Shown here: positions 1-8,156 of the stretch, piece after piece | Layout of the letters: each line of letters starts with the position of its first letter | How positions within the stretch are numbered: position 1 is the first letter of the stretch | DNA from: a virus | Strand: one strand, 5' to 3' | Virus record (IMG/VR): IMGVR_UViG_3300010430_000471 | Coordinates: 1 to 23,071 of that record | Length of the DNA: 23,071 bases | Notes under the pieces: model-generated | What the model was told of the DNA's origin: nothing | The model's input: the letters and a program-made list of their open reading frames with translations, nothing else | Databases searched by the model: none | Program-made: the position numbers and the translations under genes

Positions 1-7
1 ATAGGCA

Positions 8-1465
8 ATGAATAGAGAAGAAGCAGCGGCAATCCGAGCAAACGGAAGCACTCCGCATAACCCTGAGCATGGAATCGGCATTAGAGAGCTTCAAGGCAAG
101 CTAGAAACGCTTTCTGGACTGATCCAGCGCTCCCAACTGGGGGCATTAGCGGGAATCCAGTTTGCGGGGCAGCGAAATCTGTACGAAGTCTTCGGATATA
201 AGCAAACTCCGACTACAGACGACTATTTGGGCAAATATACGCGTCAGGACATCACAACGCGCATAATTGACGCGCCCGCTGCGGCTATTTGGTCAAATCC
301 GCCGGAAATCGAGCAAGAAGCGCAACAATCCGAGTGGAAAGTGCTAAATCGCCAGGTAAAACTGTGGAATGGGCTATATAGAGCCGATAGATTGGCCAGA
401 TTGAACCCGTATTCCATCCTTTTATGTGGCTTTGACGACAGCGGAAAACTCGAGAAAAAGGTGAATCCCGAGAAGGTTAAGGAGCTATTGTACGTTAAAG
501 CTATTGGTGCACGATTGGTTGACGAAATCGCATTTAACACCAATCCACGCGACCGACGCTTTGGATTCCCGGAGACTTACCGAATTAAGTTCGATGATCC
601 TACAGCTAAGTCCTCTTCTAGGGGTACTGTGACGGTAAAGAGCATGAAAGACCTCACTGTGCACCACTCTAGAGTGATCCATGTAGTGGAGAATCCCTTG
701 GAGGATGAAGTGTTCGGCATTCCTATCATCGAGAAGGTTTACAACCTCCTGGATGACCTCTTGAAGGTAGCCGGCGGTACTGGTGAGATGTTCTGGCTAA
801 GTGGTAGAAATGGTATCCAGGCTGATGTCGACAAGGAAATGGAAATCAGTCCAGATGATGCTGCAGCGCTCTCGGATGAGATCGATGAGTATATGCATCA
901 GTTGAGGCGTGTCATAAGAACGCGCGGTGTTGATATGAATGTGCTGGAGAGCAAACCCCCTAACCCTAAAGAGGTGTTTGCCATGATTGTCAACCTCATT
1001 TCAGGTACCACAGGCATTCCGACAAGGATCCTCCTGGGGTCTGAAGCGGGCCAGCTGGCGTCTGAACAAGATAGAGCTAACTGGGCAGAAAGGATTGACG
1101 AGAGGCGCGATTTATTCGCAGAACCAATAGTTTTGGAGCCCCTCGTGGACCTCCTACAAGGTGTTGGGCTTCTTTCGGACGGAGAGGTCACTTTTAAGTG
1201 GCCATCAGCATTTATCCAGAATCCGTTGGAAATTGGCCAAACCCAAGCGCAGACAGCTCGCGCCATTGGGAATATCTCACGTCAAACGGGTAATAAGGCC
1301 CCAATGCAGCTCACAAGTAGGCAGGAAGCACGCGACCTCCTGGGATTCGAGGGAGAACTCGCTGAGGGAGACATTATTGAGCCTCCTGAGGAGCCAGCAC
1401 CACAACCCTTTGGCGGTGCCCCAGAAGAAGAGGAAGATACTACACCGTCACAGGGGTCTAGTTGA
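8..1465 (+). CDS. Phage portal protein (DUF1073-like)
   Basis: This 485-residue protein is the probable portal, the ring at the special capsid vertex through which DNA enters and leaves. The recognisable segment is around residues 75-100, where DITTRIIDAPAAAIW is followed by SNPPEI; this matches the N-terminal core of the DUF1073 (phage_portal_3) family. The length fits a portal. The C-terminal 40 or so residues are Pro/Glu/Gly rich and probably disordered. It starts at the ATG at position 8, only seven bases into the window, so the upstream gene (a large terminase would be expected) is not visible; the TAG at 2-4 could be its stop. A hairpin and a promoter overlap its stop codon. Unusually, no Mu gp7-like head-morphogenesis gene follows it. 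The family assignment is from remembered sequence pattern. Confidence 0.88.
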   Translation: MNREEAAAIRANGSTPHNPEHGIGIRELQGKLETLSGLIQRSQLGALAGIQFAGQRNLYEVFGYKQTPTTDDYLGKYTRQDITTRIIDAPAAAIWSNPPEIEQEAQQSEWKVLNRQVKLWNGLYRADRLARLNPYSILLCGFDDSGKLEKKVNPEKVKELLYVKAIGARLVDEIAFNTNPRDRRFGFPETYRIKFDDPTAKSSSRGTVTVKSMKDLTVHHSRVIHVVENPLEDEVFGIPIIEKVYNLLDDLLKVAGGTGEMFWLSGRNGIQADVDKEMEISPDDAAALSDEIDEYMHQLRRVIRTRGVDMNVLESKPPNPKEVFAMIVNLISGTTGIPTRILLGSEAGQLASEQDRANWAERIDERRDLFAEPIVLEPLVDLLQGVGLLSDGEVTFKWPSAFIQNPLEIGQTQAQTARAIGNISRQTGNKAPMQLTSRQEARDLLGFEGELAEGDIIEPPEEPAPQPFGGAPEEEEDTTPSQGSS

Positions 1466-1481
1466 TTTCTTTGACTAGACC
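1455..1481 (+). promoter_or_regulatory. Hairpin spanning the portal stop codon
   Basis: The 8-base arms GGTCTAGT (1455-1462) and ACTAGACC (1474-1481) are perfect reverse complements around an 11-base loop, and wobble pairs could extend the stem. The portal stop codon lies at the loop edge. The following bases are TTATATAAT, not a U-run, so it would be a weak terminator at best. It overlaps the promoter whose -10 lies at 1485-1490, so it could equally be an operator or a processing site. Confidence 0.45.
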
Positions 1482-1490
1482 TTATATAAT
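1462..1490 (+). promoter_or_regulatory. Sigma70-type promoter for the accessory block
   Basis: A -35-like TTGATT (1462-1467) is followed after exactly 17 bases by a perfect -10 TATAAT (1485-1490), placing a start near 1497, just upstream of the gene at 1515. The same two hexamers with the same 17-base spacing occur again at 18383-18411 before the capsid block, which strengthens both calls. It sits between the portal and the long accessory block, so it probably drives the adhesion genes independently. Confidence 0.6.
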
Positions 1491-1514
1491 AAGTATATCG
1501 AGAGGGCAAAGGCA

Positions 1515-1691
1515 ATGGTAGACAACGACAACAAAATGGGCGCAGAGATCCGTAAAGGGCTTGGACGAATCATGAGCCAAGTCAAAGTGGAAGGAACCAT
1601 CAAGATATTTGACAAGGATGGCAAATTGAAGAGTGAATTGGACATAGTTTCGAACACAGAACCACAGGAGCCAGAAAACAATGGAAATTAG
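1515..1691 (+). CDS. Small hypothetical protein, 58 aa
   Basis: An ATG at 1515 preceded by AGAGGG eight bases upstream opens a 58-codon frame beginning MVDNDNKMGAEIRKGLGRI and ending EPENNGN. The protein is hydrophilic and rich in charged residues, with no signal peptide or membrane segment. Its end overlaps the start of the next gene by 11 bases, and the Shine-Dalgarno of that gene (AGGAG at 1666-1670) lies inside it, suggesting coupled translation. It is the first gene after the 1462-1490 promoter. I recognise no family. Support for it being real is the ribosome binding site, the overlap and its filling of an otherwise empty gap. Confidence 0.6.
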   Translation: MVDNDNKMGAEIRKGLGRIMSQVKVEGTIKIFDKDGKLKSELDIVSNTEPQEPENNGN

Positions 1692-2082
1692 CGCAACTTT
1701 ACAAGACCAGTTCGCCAACGCAATTGATACAGCGGTCGGCACAACGGGATTTGCTCGGTTTTACACCGCTGCGTACGCGACTTTGCTCGCCAGCGCGGGC
1801 TGTAATAACCCCGCATTTGGTACAGCCGCAACCGGTGTAATCACACTTGATGTGACACCCGCCGTTGAAGACACCAGTCCTGTAGCAGCGGGTACATGTG
1901 TCCTCCTGGGGCTCTATGCAAGCACCGCTGCAACGTCTGGTGCGTTTATCGCTGCAATGGGTGTAGCGACTGGCGGTTCACCAGATGTGACGATGAGCAA
2001 CAATGTCATTGCCACAACCGACACAGTCCAAATCTCCAGTCTGACGATTACCGTACCAACTGGTACCCCTGACGCTACGTAA
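1681..2082 (+). CDS. Putative small virion protein
   Basis: This 133-residue protein is rich in Ala, Thr, Val and Gly, with alternating hydrophobic residues suggesting beta structure, and no signal peptide. The N-terminus (LQDQFANAIDTAVGTTGFARFY) followed by an Ala/Thr-rich stretch with VITLDV resembles short phage structural proteins of the pattern ANALxDAIDxAIG...ATITL that I recall from environmental phages and prophages; this is a pattern match, not a search. It has a good ribosome binding site (AGGAG ten bases before the ATG). It sits between the portal and a sulfotransferase in the accessory virion block, so a decoration or fibre-associated role is plausible. Function is not established. 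Confidence 0.6.
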   Translation: MEISATLQDQFANAIDTAVGTTGFARFYTAAYATLLASAGCNNPAFGTAATGVITLDVTPAVEDTSPVAAGTCVLLGLYASTAATSGAFIAAMGVATGGSPDVTMSNNVIATTDTVQISSLTITVPTGTPDAT

Positions 2083-2091
2083 GCTCTTGTC

Positions 2092-2922
2092 ATGGGCGAC
2101 GAGAAGAGGACTGGGGCAGTCTGGATCGCGTCGTATCCGAAGTCAGGTAACACCTGGTTACGCTGCTTATTAGAAGCATACTGGCGTAACGGTGTTCTTG
2201 ACATCAACGATATGCGCACCACGACGAGTGATGGGGGTGCGACTCTCATACAGGGGGTGTGTCCTACCCCTATCTCTCACCTTGGATTTCGGGGTGAAAT
2301 GTTGGTACGTCCAGCGGCCTTGGCAGGTCTCATCTGCAGACTCGCCCCACCTATCTGGATCAAAACACACTTCGCTAATATCCAACCTGATGGTCTGCCT
2401 CCTTGCATTCCAAAAGAATTTACGGAACGAGCCGTATATGTGGTGCGTGATCCTCGGTCTGTATTCCTCTCCTTCTCGAGATTCTTTGGCCTAACCTTAG
2501 AGGCTACGGCAGTTGCGATGACCAACAACGACTTCCTTATCGGTGGTAATGAGCACTACGCTCGGCAATTGGTGAGTGGTTGGTCGAATCACGCTCGGTC
2601 ATGGGCGGCTGAAAAGGAGTTCCCAGTTCGTGTCATAAAGTACGAGGACATAAAGGAGGATCCAGCAAACGCCCTCATCGAGGTGTTGGAGCACGTAGGT
2701 ATCAAGGTTGATGAGTCCATGGTTGAACGTGCGGTATCTGCCGCAGAGCTTAGCGCTCTTAAGAAGAAGGAAGCTGAAGATGGATTCAGGGAAAACATAG
2801 TAAAAGAGCGTGGCAACTTCTTTAATGGAGATACATCATGGGAAGACGAACTCGGGGCTAGATGGATCAATAGGATTGAAGAAGATCATGGCGAGGTTAT
2901 GAAGTTATTGGGGTATCTCTAA
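2092..2922 (+). CDS. PAPS-dependent sulfotransferase
   Basis: This 276-residue protein belongs to the Sulfotransferase_1 (PF00685) fold, which moves a sulfuryl group from PAPS to an acceptor, commonly a hydroxyl or amine of a sugar or small molecule. The 5'-phosphosulfate loop YPKSGNTWL is at residues 15-23. KTHF supplies the candidate catalytic His93. The 3'-phosphate-binding stretch YVVRDPRSVFLSF starts at 116 with Arg119 and Ser127. Near the C-terminus, KERGNFFNGDTSWEDEL fits the region of the usual RKGxxGDWKNxFT motif but is divergent. The length is typical and the gene looks intact. No strong Shine-Dalgarno is seen and the upstream stop is nine bases away, suggesting coupling. Its stop overlaps the next start (TAATG). 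The acceptor is unknown; host surface polysaccharide or a virion glycan are both possible. Confidence 0.88.
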   Translation: MGDEKRTGAVWIASYPKSGNTWLRCLLEAYWRNGVLDINDMRTTTSDGGATLIQGVCPTPISHLGFRGEMLVRPAALAGLICRLAPPIWIKTHFANIQPDGLPPCIPKEFTERAVYVVRDPRSVFLSFSRFFGLTLEATAVAMTNNDFLIGGNEHYARQLVSGWSNHARSWAAEKEFPVRVIKYEDIKEDPANALIEVLEHVGIKVDESMVERAVSAAELSALKKKEAEDGFRENIVKERGNFFNGDTSWEDELGARWINRIEEDHGEVMKLLGYL

Positions 2923-5705
2923 TGACCTGGAATATCCCTCTCTTTGACGCCACAGGGAAGATCAAAGATGCTCGTGTAGGTTCTGTTTATGCCTTCTACG
3001 CGCCAACTAAATGGGTAACGGCTGCCGCTGGCGGCAGTGGGGTTGGTACTGAGGGGGATCCGTGGACGCTGGCGCAGGCGATGGCAAATGCTGTTGCTGG
3101 CGATATTGTTCAGGTGGGCCCCGGTACTTACACCGGCAGCAATACAGACGATAACTTTGATCCATCGTGGCGTGCAGCCAATTCAGGTTCGCCAGGCAAG
3201 CCAATCATATTCTTTGCTCGATACCCGGCAGTCCGTTATGTATCTAACCGTTCACAGCTGAGTAATGGCGTCACAACGGATCGTGGCGGTTGCCCAACAT
3301 TCGGATGTGGTACTGGTGATGACTACATCTACTGGGATGGGTTCTACGTTGACGAGAACACCTCGAACTACAAAGAGGACATGGGGCCTGCAGTGCTTAA
3401 CGGCTGTACTGGCTCAGAGCTTCGCAGGTGCCTGATTAAAGGTGACGTAGCGGCTGGTGAGGGTGGATCTGATAATCACTGCTCATTCCGCATGGAGGCA
3501 AGCGATGGCGTAGCGATCAGGGACTGTGAAGCATATGACAATTATTCTGGGCTCAATGCGTATAATGGCTCGTGCGTTGTCATCTACACGACATACAACT
3601 TCGTCGTGGAGAATAACCACTTCTATAATTCGGATGGTGGCGTATTCCTGAAAGGCGATAGCGCAGTACAGGCCATTCATACAGCGACTGTCCGCAATAA
3701 CTATATCCATGATGTAGCACGGGGTATTACACCACAGCATGTAGCAGCGACCGCGGGTCCAGGTGTAGATGGTACTTACGGCGCACGTATCTACCAGAAC
3801 ATCGTTGAGGATTGCGAGTATGGCATTATTCCTCGCGGTGATACCCGGGCATGGGATCCATCGGATTGCGTAATAGCCAATAACCTAATTATCGGATCAA
3901 CGTGGGGGCTATACACGAAGCCTGGCACTCACGATGCTATGATCCATCGGAACAATCTCATTATCGATTGCACGTTTGCGCAGCAGGCTGAAGACGTTAC
4001 AGCATGGCCTAGCGGCATCGATAGTGACTACAACATGTATAGTGGGTTCACTACGTTTGGGCGCCTAAACTACACGAACTATACACTGGCAACGTGGGTA
4101 TCAACTTTTGGCGATGAAACCAACTCCGTAGACGATGATCCCGAGTTTGTCAACAAGGCAACGGGGAATTACAAGTTAGACACTGGATCTCCTGCGCTTG
4201 GTGCTGGTACTGATTACCTTAGCTTGTTGGGTGGGGATGTAGGGGCTGCAGTCAACTATGGTCCGTATGTTCTTGCTGACCAGTCGGACGAAATTGGCGT
4301 TAGGACAGATCCGAGTTACCCAGTTCCATCGTATATCCCGAACAAGTTCGTTGCGCCTTGGGCTGATGTTACAAATGCAACCTCCGATGAGGACGTTGTT
4401 AATGGAACGACCTATGCCAATGCTAATTCCGAGGGAACACCGTGTACACTGGCTGAAGCCGCTGCTAACTGTGCTGCTGGGGATCAGATACAAGTAGCTC
4501 CAGGCGTATATACTTCAGCTCAAGGTACTAGTGGTGCATGGGAAGGAGCGTTTGGCACGAACAATCCTGGATCATCGGGCAGTGAGATAGTCTTCTTTGC
4601 CAAGTTCCCAGCGGCTGATAATGTGGGTAATGAGGCATATTGGTCCGAGATGCAATCAACCGGGTCGCCAGCCTCTTGCTGGTCATTCGCAGATGACTCG
4701 TCACCTAATGAATATGTCATTATTGATGGATTCTATTTCGATCAGGCAGTTCAATTGCCAGTGGCATCAAAGGGCACTGTCGTTATGAACGGGGCCGATT
4801 ATTGTCAGATGCGTCGATGTGTTGTTGATCATCCAATCGAGTCAAGAAGTGGTGATAATTTCGACTCTGTTTGGGTGCAAGGATCTGTAGGATGCGTTGT
4901 CTCTGATAACCTATTCCGTGGCGGTCGAGGCGGGACCGATCCGGGCAATGTCTGTTGCATCAAGACTTATGCCACAACTGACTTAATTGTTGAATATAAC
5001 ACGTTTGACGATGTGGCCTGTCCGTTATGGTTCAAGGGTCCGACAACCGGACCTGGAAATCACGGAACGATCAGGTTCAATCGCATCAATGACGTTCATC
5101 GTGGCATGTCCTTTCTTTATATGGAGGAGGCCCGCGATACCAACATCTATCAGAACCTCTTTACGGGAATATCACAGCAGAACGCTATTCAGATAAGGGA
5201 TGAGGCGGCATCAACAAACGACCTTAATTTCTACAACAATACGCTTGTCGTAGAGTGTGATCTTGATTCTGAGGATATCTGGGGCATCATCAGCTTCAGG
5301 CTTGGCGGGACCAACATCACTGGCATCGAGATCTACAACAACATAATCATTGCTGATACGGGCAGCACTGAGCCGTTGGTGCAGCTCTACCAGCATTCAA
5401 CCTTCTCTGCGTTCTTTGACCAGTTTGACTACAACCTGTATTACGACGTACCAACTTCGCCTGAGTGGGGTTTCGACGCAGGATACGATACGACATTTGC
5501 CAATTGGCAAACAACGGCCAATGCAGAACTGACAGGAGCAGAGGCCAACTCGCTTTACGAAAACCCGACCTTCGATGACACATTTGACTACAAACTGACT
5601 GCCGGAGCACAGAATGCTCTGACCGCATCAGACATTGGTGGTCCAGTTGGATGCTGGATAACCGGAAATGAAGATATCGGCATCCGCGCCAACCCAAGCT
5701 ACTAA
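2922..5705 (+). CDS. Tandem beta-helix protein (fibre or spike-like)
   Basis: This 927-residue protein is predicted to be a right-handed parallel beta-helix, the fold of many tail spikes and polysaccharide-degrading enzymes. It has short strand/turn patterns with recurrent Asn (ENNHFY, ANNLIIG, YNNTLVV). It consists of two homologous halves about 459 residues apart: TLAQAMANAVAGDIVQVGPG matches TLAEAAANCAAGDQIQVAPG, PIIFFARYPA matches EIVFFAKFPA, and the halves end IGVRTDPSY and IGIRANPSY. There is no signal peptide, as expected for a virion protein. Its ATG overlaps the sulfotransferase stop, linking the two in translation. It precedes the duplicated fibre cassettes. Whether it has enzymatic activity cannot be told: I see no diagnostic catalytic motif. 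An adhesion or receptor-binding role is inferred. Confidence 0.75.
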   Translation: MTWNIPLFDATGKIKDARVGSVYAFYAPTKWVTAAAGGSGVGTEGDPWTLAQAMANAVAGDIVQVGPGTYTGSNTDDNFDPSWRAANSGSPGKPIIFFARYPAVRYVSNRSQLSNGVTTDRGGCPTFGCGTGDDYIYWDGFYVDENTSNYKEDMGPAVLNGCTGSELRRCLIKGDVAAGEGGSDNHCSFRMEASDGVAIRDCEAYDNYSGLNAYNGSCVVIYTTYNFVVENNHFYNSDGGVFLKGDSAVQAIHTATVRNNYIHDVARGITPQHVAATAGPGVDGTYGARIYQNIVEDCEYGIIPRGDTRAWDPSDCVIANNLIIGSTWGLYTKPGTHDAMIHRNNLIIDCTFAQQAEDVTAWPSGIDSDYNMYSGFTTFGRLNYTNYTLATWVSTFGDETNSVDDDPEFVNKATGNYKLDTGSPALGAGTDYLSLLGGDVGAAVNYGPYVLADQSDEIGVRTDPSYPVPSYIPNKFVAPWADVTNATSDEDVVNGTTYANANSEGTPCTLAEAAANCAAGDQIQVAPGVYTSAQGTSGAWEGAFGTNNPGSSGSEIVFFAKFPAADNVGNEAYWSEMQSTGSPASCWSFADDSSPNEYVIIDGFYFDQAVQLPVASKGTVVMNGADYCQMRRCVVDHPIESRSGDNFDSVWVQGSVGCVVSDNLFRGGRGGTDPGNVCCIKTYATTDLIVEYNTFDDVACPLWFKGPTTGPGNHGTIRFNRINDVHRGMSFLYMEEARDTNIYQNLFTGISQQNAIQIRDEAASTNDLNFYNNTLVVECDLDSEDIWGIISFRLGGTNITGIEIYNNIIIADTGSTEPLVQLYQHSTFSAFFDQFDYNLYYDVPTSPEWGFDAGYDTTFANWQTTANAELTGAEANSLYENPTFDDTFDYKLTAGAQNALTASDIGGPVGCWITGNEDIGIRANPSY
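2922..5705 (+). repeat. Internal duplication of a ~460-residue beta-helix
   Basis: The first half of this gene (about 2922-4316) and the second half (about 4317-5702) encode homologous protein segments in the same order: the TLAxA motif, the FFAxxPA motif, DGFYxD, a RRC motif, VENN/VEYN, NDV/HDV and the final IGxRxxPSY. At the DNA level the halves have largely diverged, so the duplication is old compared with a recent tandem copy. Confidence 0.75.
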
Positions 5706-5714
5706 GGAATATTG

Positions 5715-5930
5715 ATGGCTGATTTAGACGTAGATACAACCGCACCCGCGTATACAACCCGCAGACAGCAGTTTGCGGATATCGTGACATTCTATAAGGA
5801 GCGTTTGCGGGCATATCACAAATTGCGTGATCCAGACATGCGGCAAGCGTGGCGCCAGGCAGACCCGTTTCTTGCAGACCTTCTAAGGTTCGCTAGAGAA
5901 GTTGACAGGCTGGGGAGTAAAGGTTTATGA
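5715..5930 (+). CDS. Small helical protein, cassette copy A
   Basis: This 71-residue protein starts at ATG 5715, six bases after AAGGA; the in-frame TTG at 5712 is too close to the ribosome binding site to be preferred. It has an N-terminal DTTAPAYTTRR segment followed by a charged, probably helical body with AWRQADPFLADLLRF. It is a clear paralogue of the 70-residue protein at 7555-7767, sharing DTTAPAYTTRR and AWRQADPFL plus much between. It is the first gene of a three-gene unit occurring twice. Its stop overlaps the next start (ATGA). No domain family is recognised. The constant linkage to a downstream beta-helix gene suggests an adaptor or chaperone for it, which is inference only. Confidence 0.75.
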   Translation: MADLDVDTTAPAYTTRRQQFADIVTFYKERLRAYHKLRDPDMRQAWRQADPFLADLLRFAREVDRLGSKGL

Positions 5931-6316
5931 TAAAGAATCGAAATTTCATGTCCTTTGACCCTGCCGACATCCCTCTCGCTGATGAGTACGTAAGATGTAA
6001 TTTCAGTCGCAAACTCCCAACAGATATTGGCGGTGGCGTGATGCGCGGTACTCGACTATTTCCTGGAGATGATACACCTCGTACCTTTCGTCAGTGCAAT
6101 TTAACAAATTGCGAGCCGCCCCCGGGGTCAACTGTCATTGAGAGCAATACTCACATTGTTGATCCCAACTCTTTTAATAGGGCTGACATTGTTAGGGTCA
6201 ATGGGTTAGAGGTTGGTCGTCGCAATTTTACCGATAATATCCACTATGGAAGGTATAACCCCAGTACCGAATCCTATGATGATAATCCGGCTCCTGTGGT
6301 GACGCCAAATGACTGA
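5927..6316 (+). CDS. Cys-containing hypothetical protein, cassette copy A
   Basis: This 129-residue protein starts with an ATG overlapping the preceding stop (ATGA). Its core is ADEYVRCNFSRK, DIGGGVMRGTRLFPGDDTPR and QCNLTNCEPPPGS. The paralogue at 7764-8156 keeps the order CNF, DIGGGVMR, RLFPGDDTPRTF and CNLTNCEPPPGS. The paired CN motifs suggest a small beta-structured fold, possibly a few solenoid-like turns. It has no signal peptide, so the conserved cysteines would sit in the cytoplasm or in the virion. I do not recognise a named family. Its fixed position between a small helical protein and a beta-helix protein in both cassettes suggests a shared assembly role. Confidence 0.75.
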   Translation: MIKNRNFMSFDPADIPLADEYVRCNFSRKLPTDIGGGVMRGTRLFPGDDTPRTFRQCNLTNCEPPPGSTVIESNTHIVDPNSFNRADIVRVNGLEVGRRNFTDNIHYGRYNPSTESYDDNPAPVVTPND

Positions 6317-7511
6317 CTTTTATGTAGACAATGCGGCGGGGTCAGATGCCAATAGTGGGTCTTCCGAGGGTTCAGCCCAGCATAACGGGACAGCGGCTAC
6401 TAGATCGACAAATGTCTATACGTTGGATGGCTCACCAGACTTATCTGGGATAACAGATGGTGAGGACACAATTGCAATTGTCGGCGAGACCAGTGGTCAG
6501 GGTGTAATTGGTGACACGATCTTTTTGATTACTGCACATGATGACGGGGCTGATACAGTAACAGTAAGCCCAACCCCGACAGGGGGAACGTCAGGACTCA
6601 CCTGGGCTATTGGTGGGGGCTTCGCAACGTTCAATAAGGTGGTGAACAACGCAGCCCTTGCTGGCGACGATGTCTACGTCAAGGGTGGTACCATTTACAC
6701 TGAGGCGTCAATCACCACCGCATTGGCGGGTTCCAGCACTGCCCCAATCAGGTTTTTTGGGTATACGTCAGTTATCACAGACAATGGGCAAGTCGTATTC
6801 ACCCCAGCGACTGGAACTGGTTTCACTCACTCACTCACGGGAGCTGCGAATTTAATATTCAACAACATGAGATGGGATAATTGCTCTAATACAGGGTTCA
6901 ATGGCGGCAATAGCGACAACATACACTTTCACAATTGCGGATGGAACGGCAACTCTGGGCGAGGTGTGTTTGGGGACAACACCTATATGTTCGCAAGGTG
7001 CGAAAGTGTGGACAATACTTCACAGGGAACGGACGTTGACGCCAACGCTCAATTTCATGGGTGTATAAATGGTAATAACGGTATCGGTTACTGGACCCTT
7101 GGTGGAGGCACTTACTACAGATGTGTGGGTTATGGCGCTGACAGTACCCAAAGAATTTTACAAGATACGTCGGCGGGGGTCAATATTCTTGGGTGTACGT
7201 TTGATAGTCAGCAACAGGCCCGAGGTCTCCAGGTCGATGATCATTGCACGATAGTAGATACTATACTATATGATTCCGACACTTGGGGTGTAGAGTTTTT
7301 CTCTACTGCCCAGCCCATTGGATTGACTTTCTTTAATCACAATTTGGTTTACGGTAATACTACAGGAGTTTATGAAATCACCAATCGTTGGATTGGACAG
7401 CGTGACGTAGCCCAACCACCAGGATTTACTGACGAGGCCGGCGAAGATTACACCTTGGCGGATACTAGTGCAGCCGTTGATGTAGGTATGACTCCTGGGA
7501 ATCTCCCTTAA
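6309..7511 (+). CDS. Beta-helix fibre-like protein, cassette copy A
   Basis: This 400-residue protein begins with FYVDNAAGSDANSGSSEG, a common start of phage and secreted right-handed beta-helix proteins, and has a regular series of Asn/Gly-rich short strands (FNNMRWDN, HFHNCGWNGN). Residues 1 to about 108 and the last 80 or so are close to its copy at 8153-9367, while the centre differs strongly. The end, near VDVGMTPG, resembles the C-terminal cap of such helices. The start ATG overlaps the upstream stop region by eight bases. It probably forms a surface-exposed fibre or spike with a conserved mount and a variable face. Carbohydrate binding or cleavage is possible, but no catalytic residues are evident. 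Confidence 0.75.
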   Translation: MTDFYVDNAAGSDANSGSSEGSAQHNGTAATRSTNVYTLDGSPDLSGITDGEDTIAIVGETSGQGVIGDTIFLITAHDDGADTVTVSPTPTGGTSGLTWAIGGGFATFNKVVNNAALAGDDVYVKGGTIYTEASITTALAGSSTAPIRFFGYTSVITDNGQVVFTPATGTGFTHSLTGAANLIFNNMRWDNCSNTGFNGGNSDNIHFHNCGWNGNSGRGVFGDNTYMFARCESVDNTSQGTDVDANAQFHGCINGNNGIGYWTLGGGTYYRCVGYGADSTQRILQDTSAGVNILGCTFDSQQQARGLQVDDHCTIVDTILYDSDTWGVEFFSTAQPIGLTFFNHNLVYGNTTGVYEITNRWIGQRDVAQPPGFTDEAGEDYTLADTSAAVDVGMTPGNLP

Positions 7512-7554
7512 TGGTTAATTCTATTGATAACGCTTTACAACCAAGGTCGTCATA

Positions 7555-7767
7555 ATGGCTAACACAATAGTAGATACGACAGCACCAGCATATACGACAC
7601 GTAGATCCCAATTTACGGACATTGTATCATTTTACCGTCCGCATCTCAGGAAATATCATTTGCTGCGTGATCCGGTTATGCAGGAAGCGTGGAGACAGGC
7701 CGATCCATTCCTTGACGACTTACTTAGGTTTTCTGATGCAGTTAGCCGGGGATCGAAGAACTTATGA
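7555..7767 (+). CDS. Small helical protein, cassette copy B
   Basis: This 70-residue paralogue of the 5715-5930 product shares DTTAPAYTTRR, QFxDIVxFY, the LRDPxM segment and AWRQADPFL. It starts at ATG 7555 with AAGG eight bases upstream. It follows a 43-base spacer after copy A's beta-helix gene; the spacer has no convincing promoter or terminator. The stop overlaps the next start (ATGA). The protein is soluble, charged and predicted helical, with no recognised family. Strong protein conservation with synonymous DNA change argues that both copies are under selection for function. Confidence 0.75.
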   Translation: MANTIVDTTAPAYTTRRSQFTDIVSFYRPHLRKYHLLRDPVMQEAWRQADPFLDDLLRFSDAVSRGSKNL

Positions 7768-8156
7768 TTAAGGACAAAAACTTCTCAAACGTTCCAGTTG
7801 GGGATATTCCTGTTGATCTGGAATATGTGGATTGTAACTTTACGCGCTCTACACCAATAGATATTGGTGGTGGCGTGATGCGATCACATAGGCTGTTTCC
7901 TGGAGATGACACTCCAAGGACGTTTACACACTGCAATTTAACTAACTGTGAGCCGCCGCCCGGATCAACTTTGATTAATTGTAATACTAATGTGTTTAAT
8001 GGCCGACTGGTTGTAGACGTGGAGCTTGTACTCGTTGATAGTGTAGAGGTTGGTAGGAATGACGTATCAGACAGGGTTCTCTACGGTAGACTAAACCCGA
8101 CAACTCTGGTGTATGAAGATTTACCTACGCCAGAAGTCCATAGGAATAAGGTATGA
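7764..8156 (+). CDS. Cys-containing hypothetical protein, cassette copy B
   Basis: This 130-residue paralogue of the 5927-6316 product keeps CNF, DIGGGVMR, RLFPGDDTPRTF and CNLTNCEPPPGS in the same order. Here the segment after CEPPPGS reads TLINCNTNVF, adding another CN pair. The N- and C-terminal thirds vary more than the centre. The ATG overlaps the preceding stop and its own stop overlaps the next ATG, so all three cassette genes are probably translated in sequence from one message. No named family is recognised and no export signal is seen. Confidence 0.75.
   Translation: MIKDKNFSNVPVGDIPVDLEYVDCNFTRSTPIDIGGGVMRSHRLFPGDDTPRTFTHCNLTNCEPPPGSTLINCNTNVFNGRLVVDVELVLVDSVEVGRNDVSDRVLYGRLNPTTLVYEDLPTPEVHRNKV

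Larger units (their letters stand above)
5715..7511 (+). repeat. Three-gene cassette, copy A
   Basis: A unit of three overlapping genes (71, 129 and 400 residues) is repeated in the same order and orientation at 7555-9367 (70, 130 and 404 residues). Each pair is clearly homologous at protein level. The copies are separated by 43 bases. DNA identity is patchy, with stretches such as GCTGATACAGTAACAGT shared exactly. Confidence 0.85.

Noticed and set aside
7512-7554. Promoter or attachment site between the two cassettes
   Set aside because: The 43-base gap has a TTGATA but no -10 at suitable spacing, and no matching sequence was seen at the other cassette borders.
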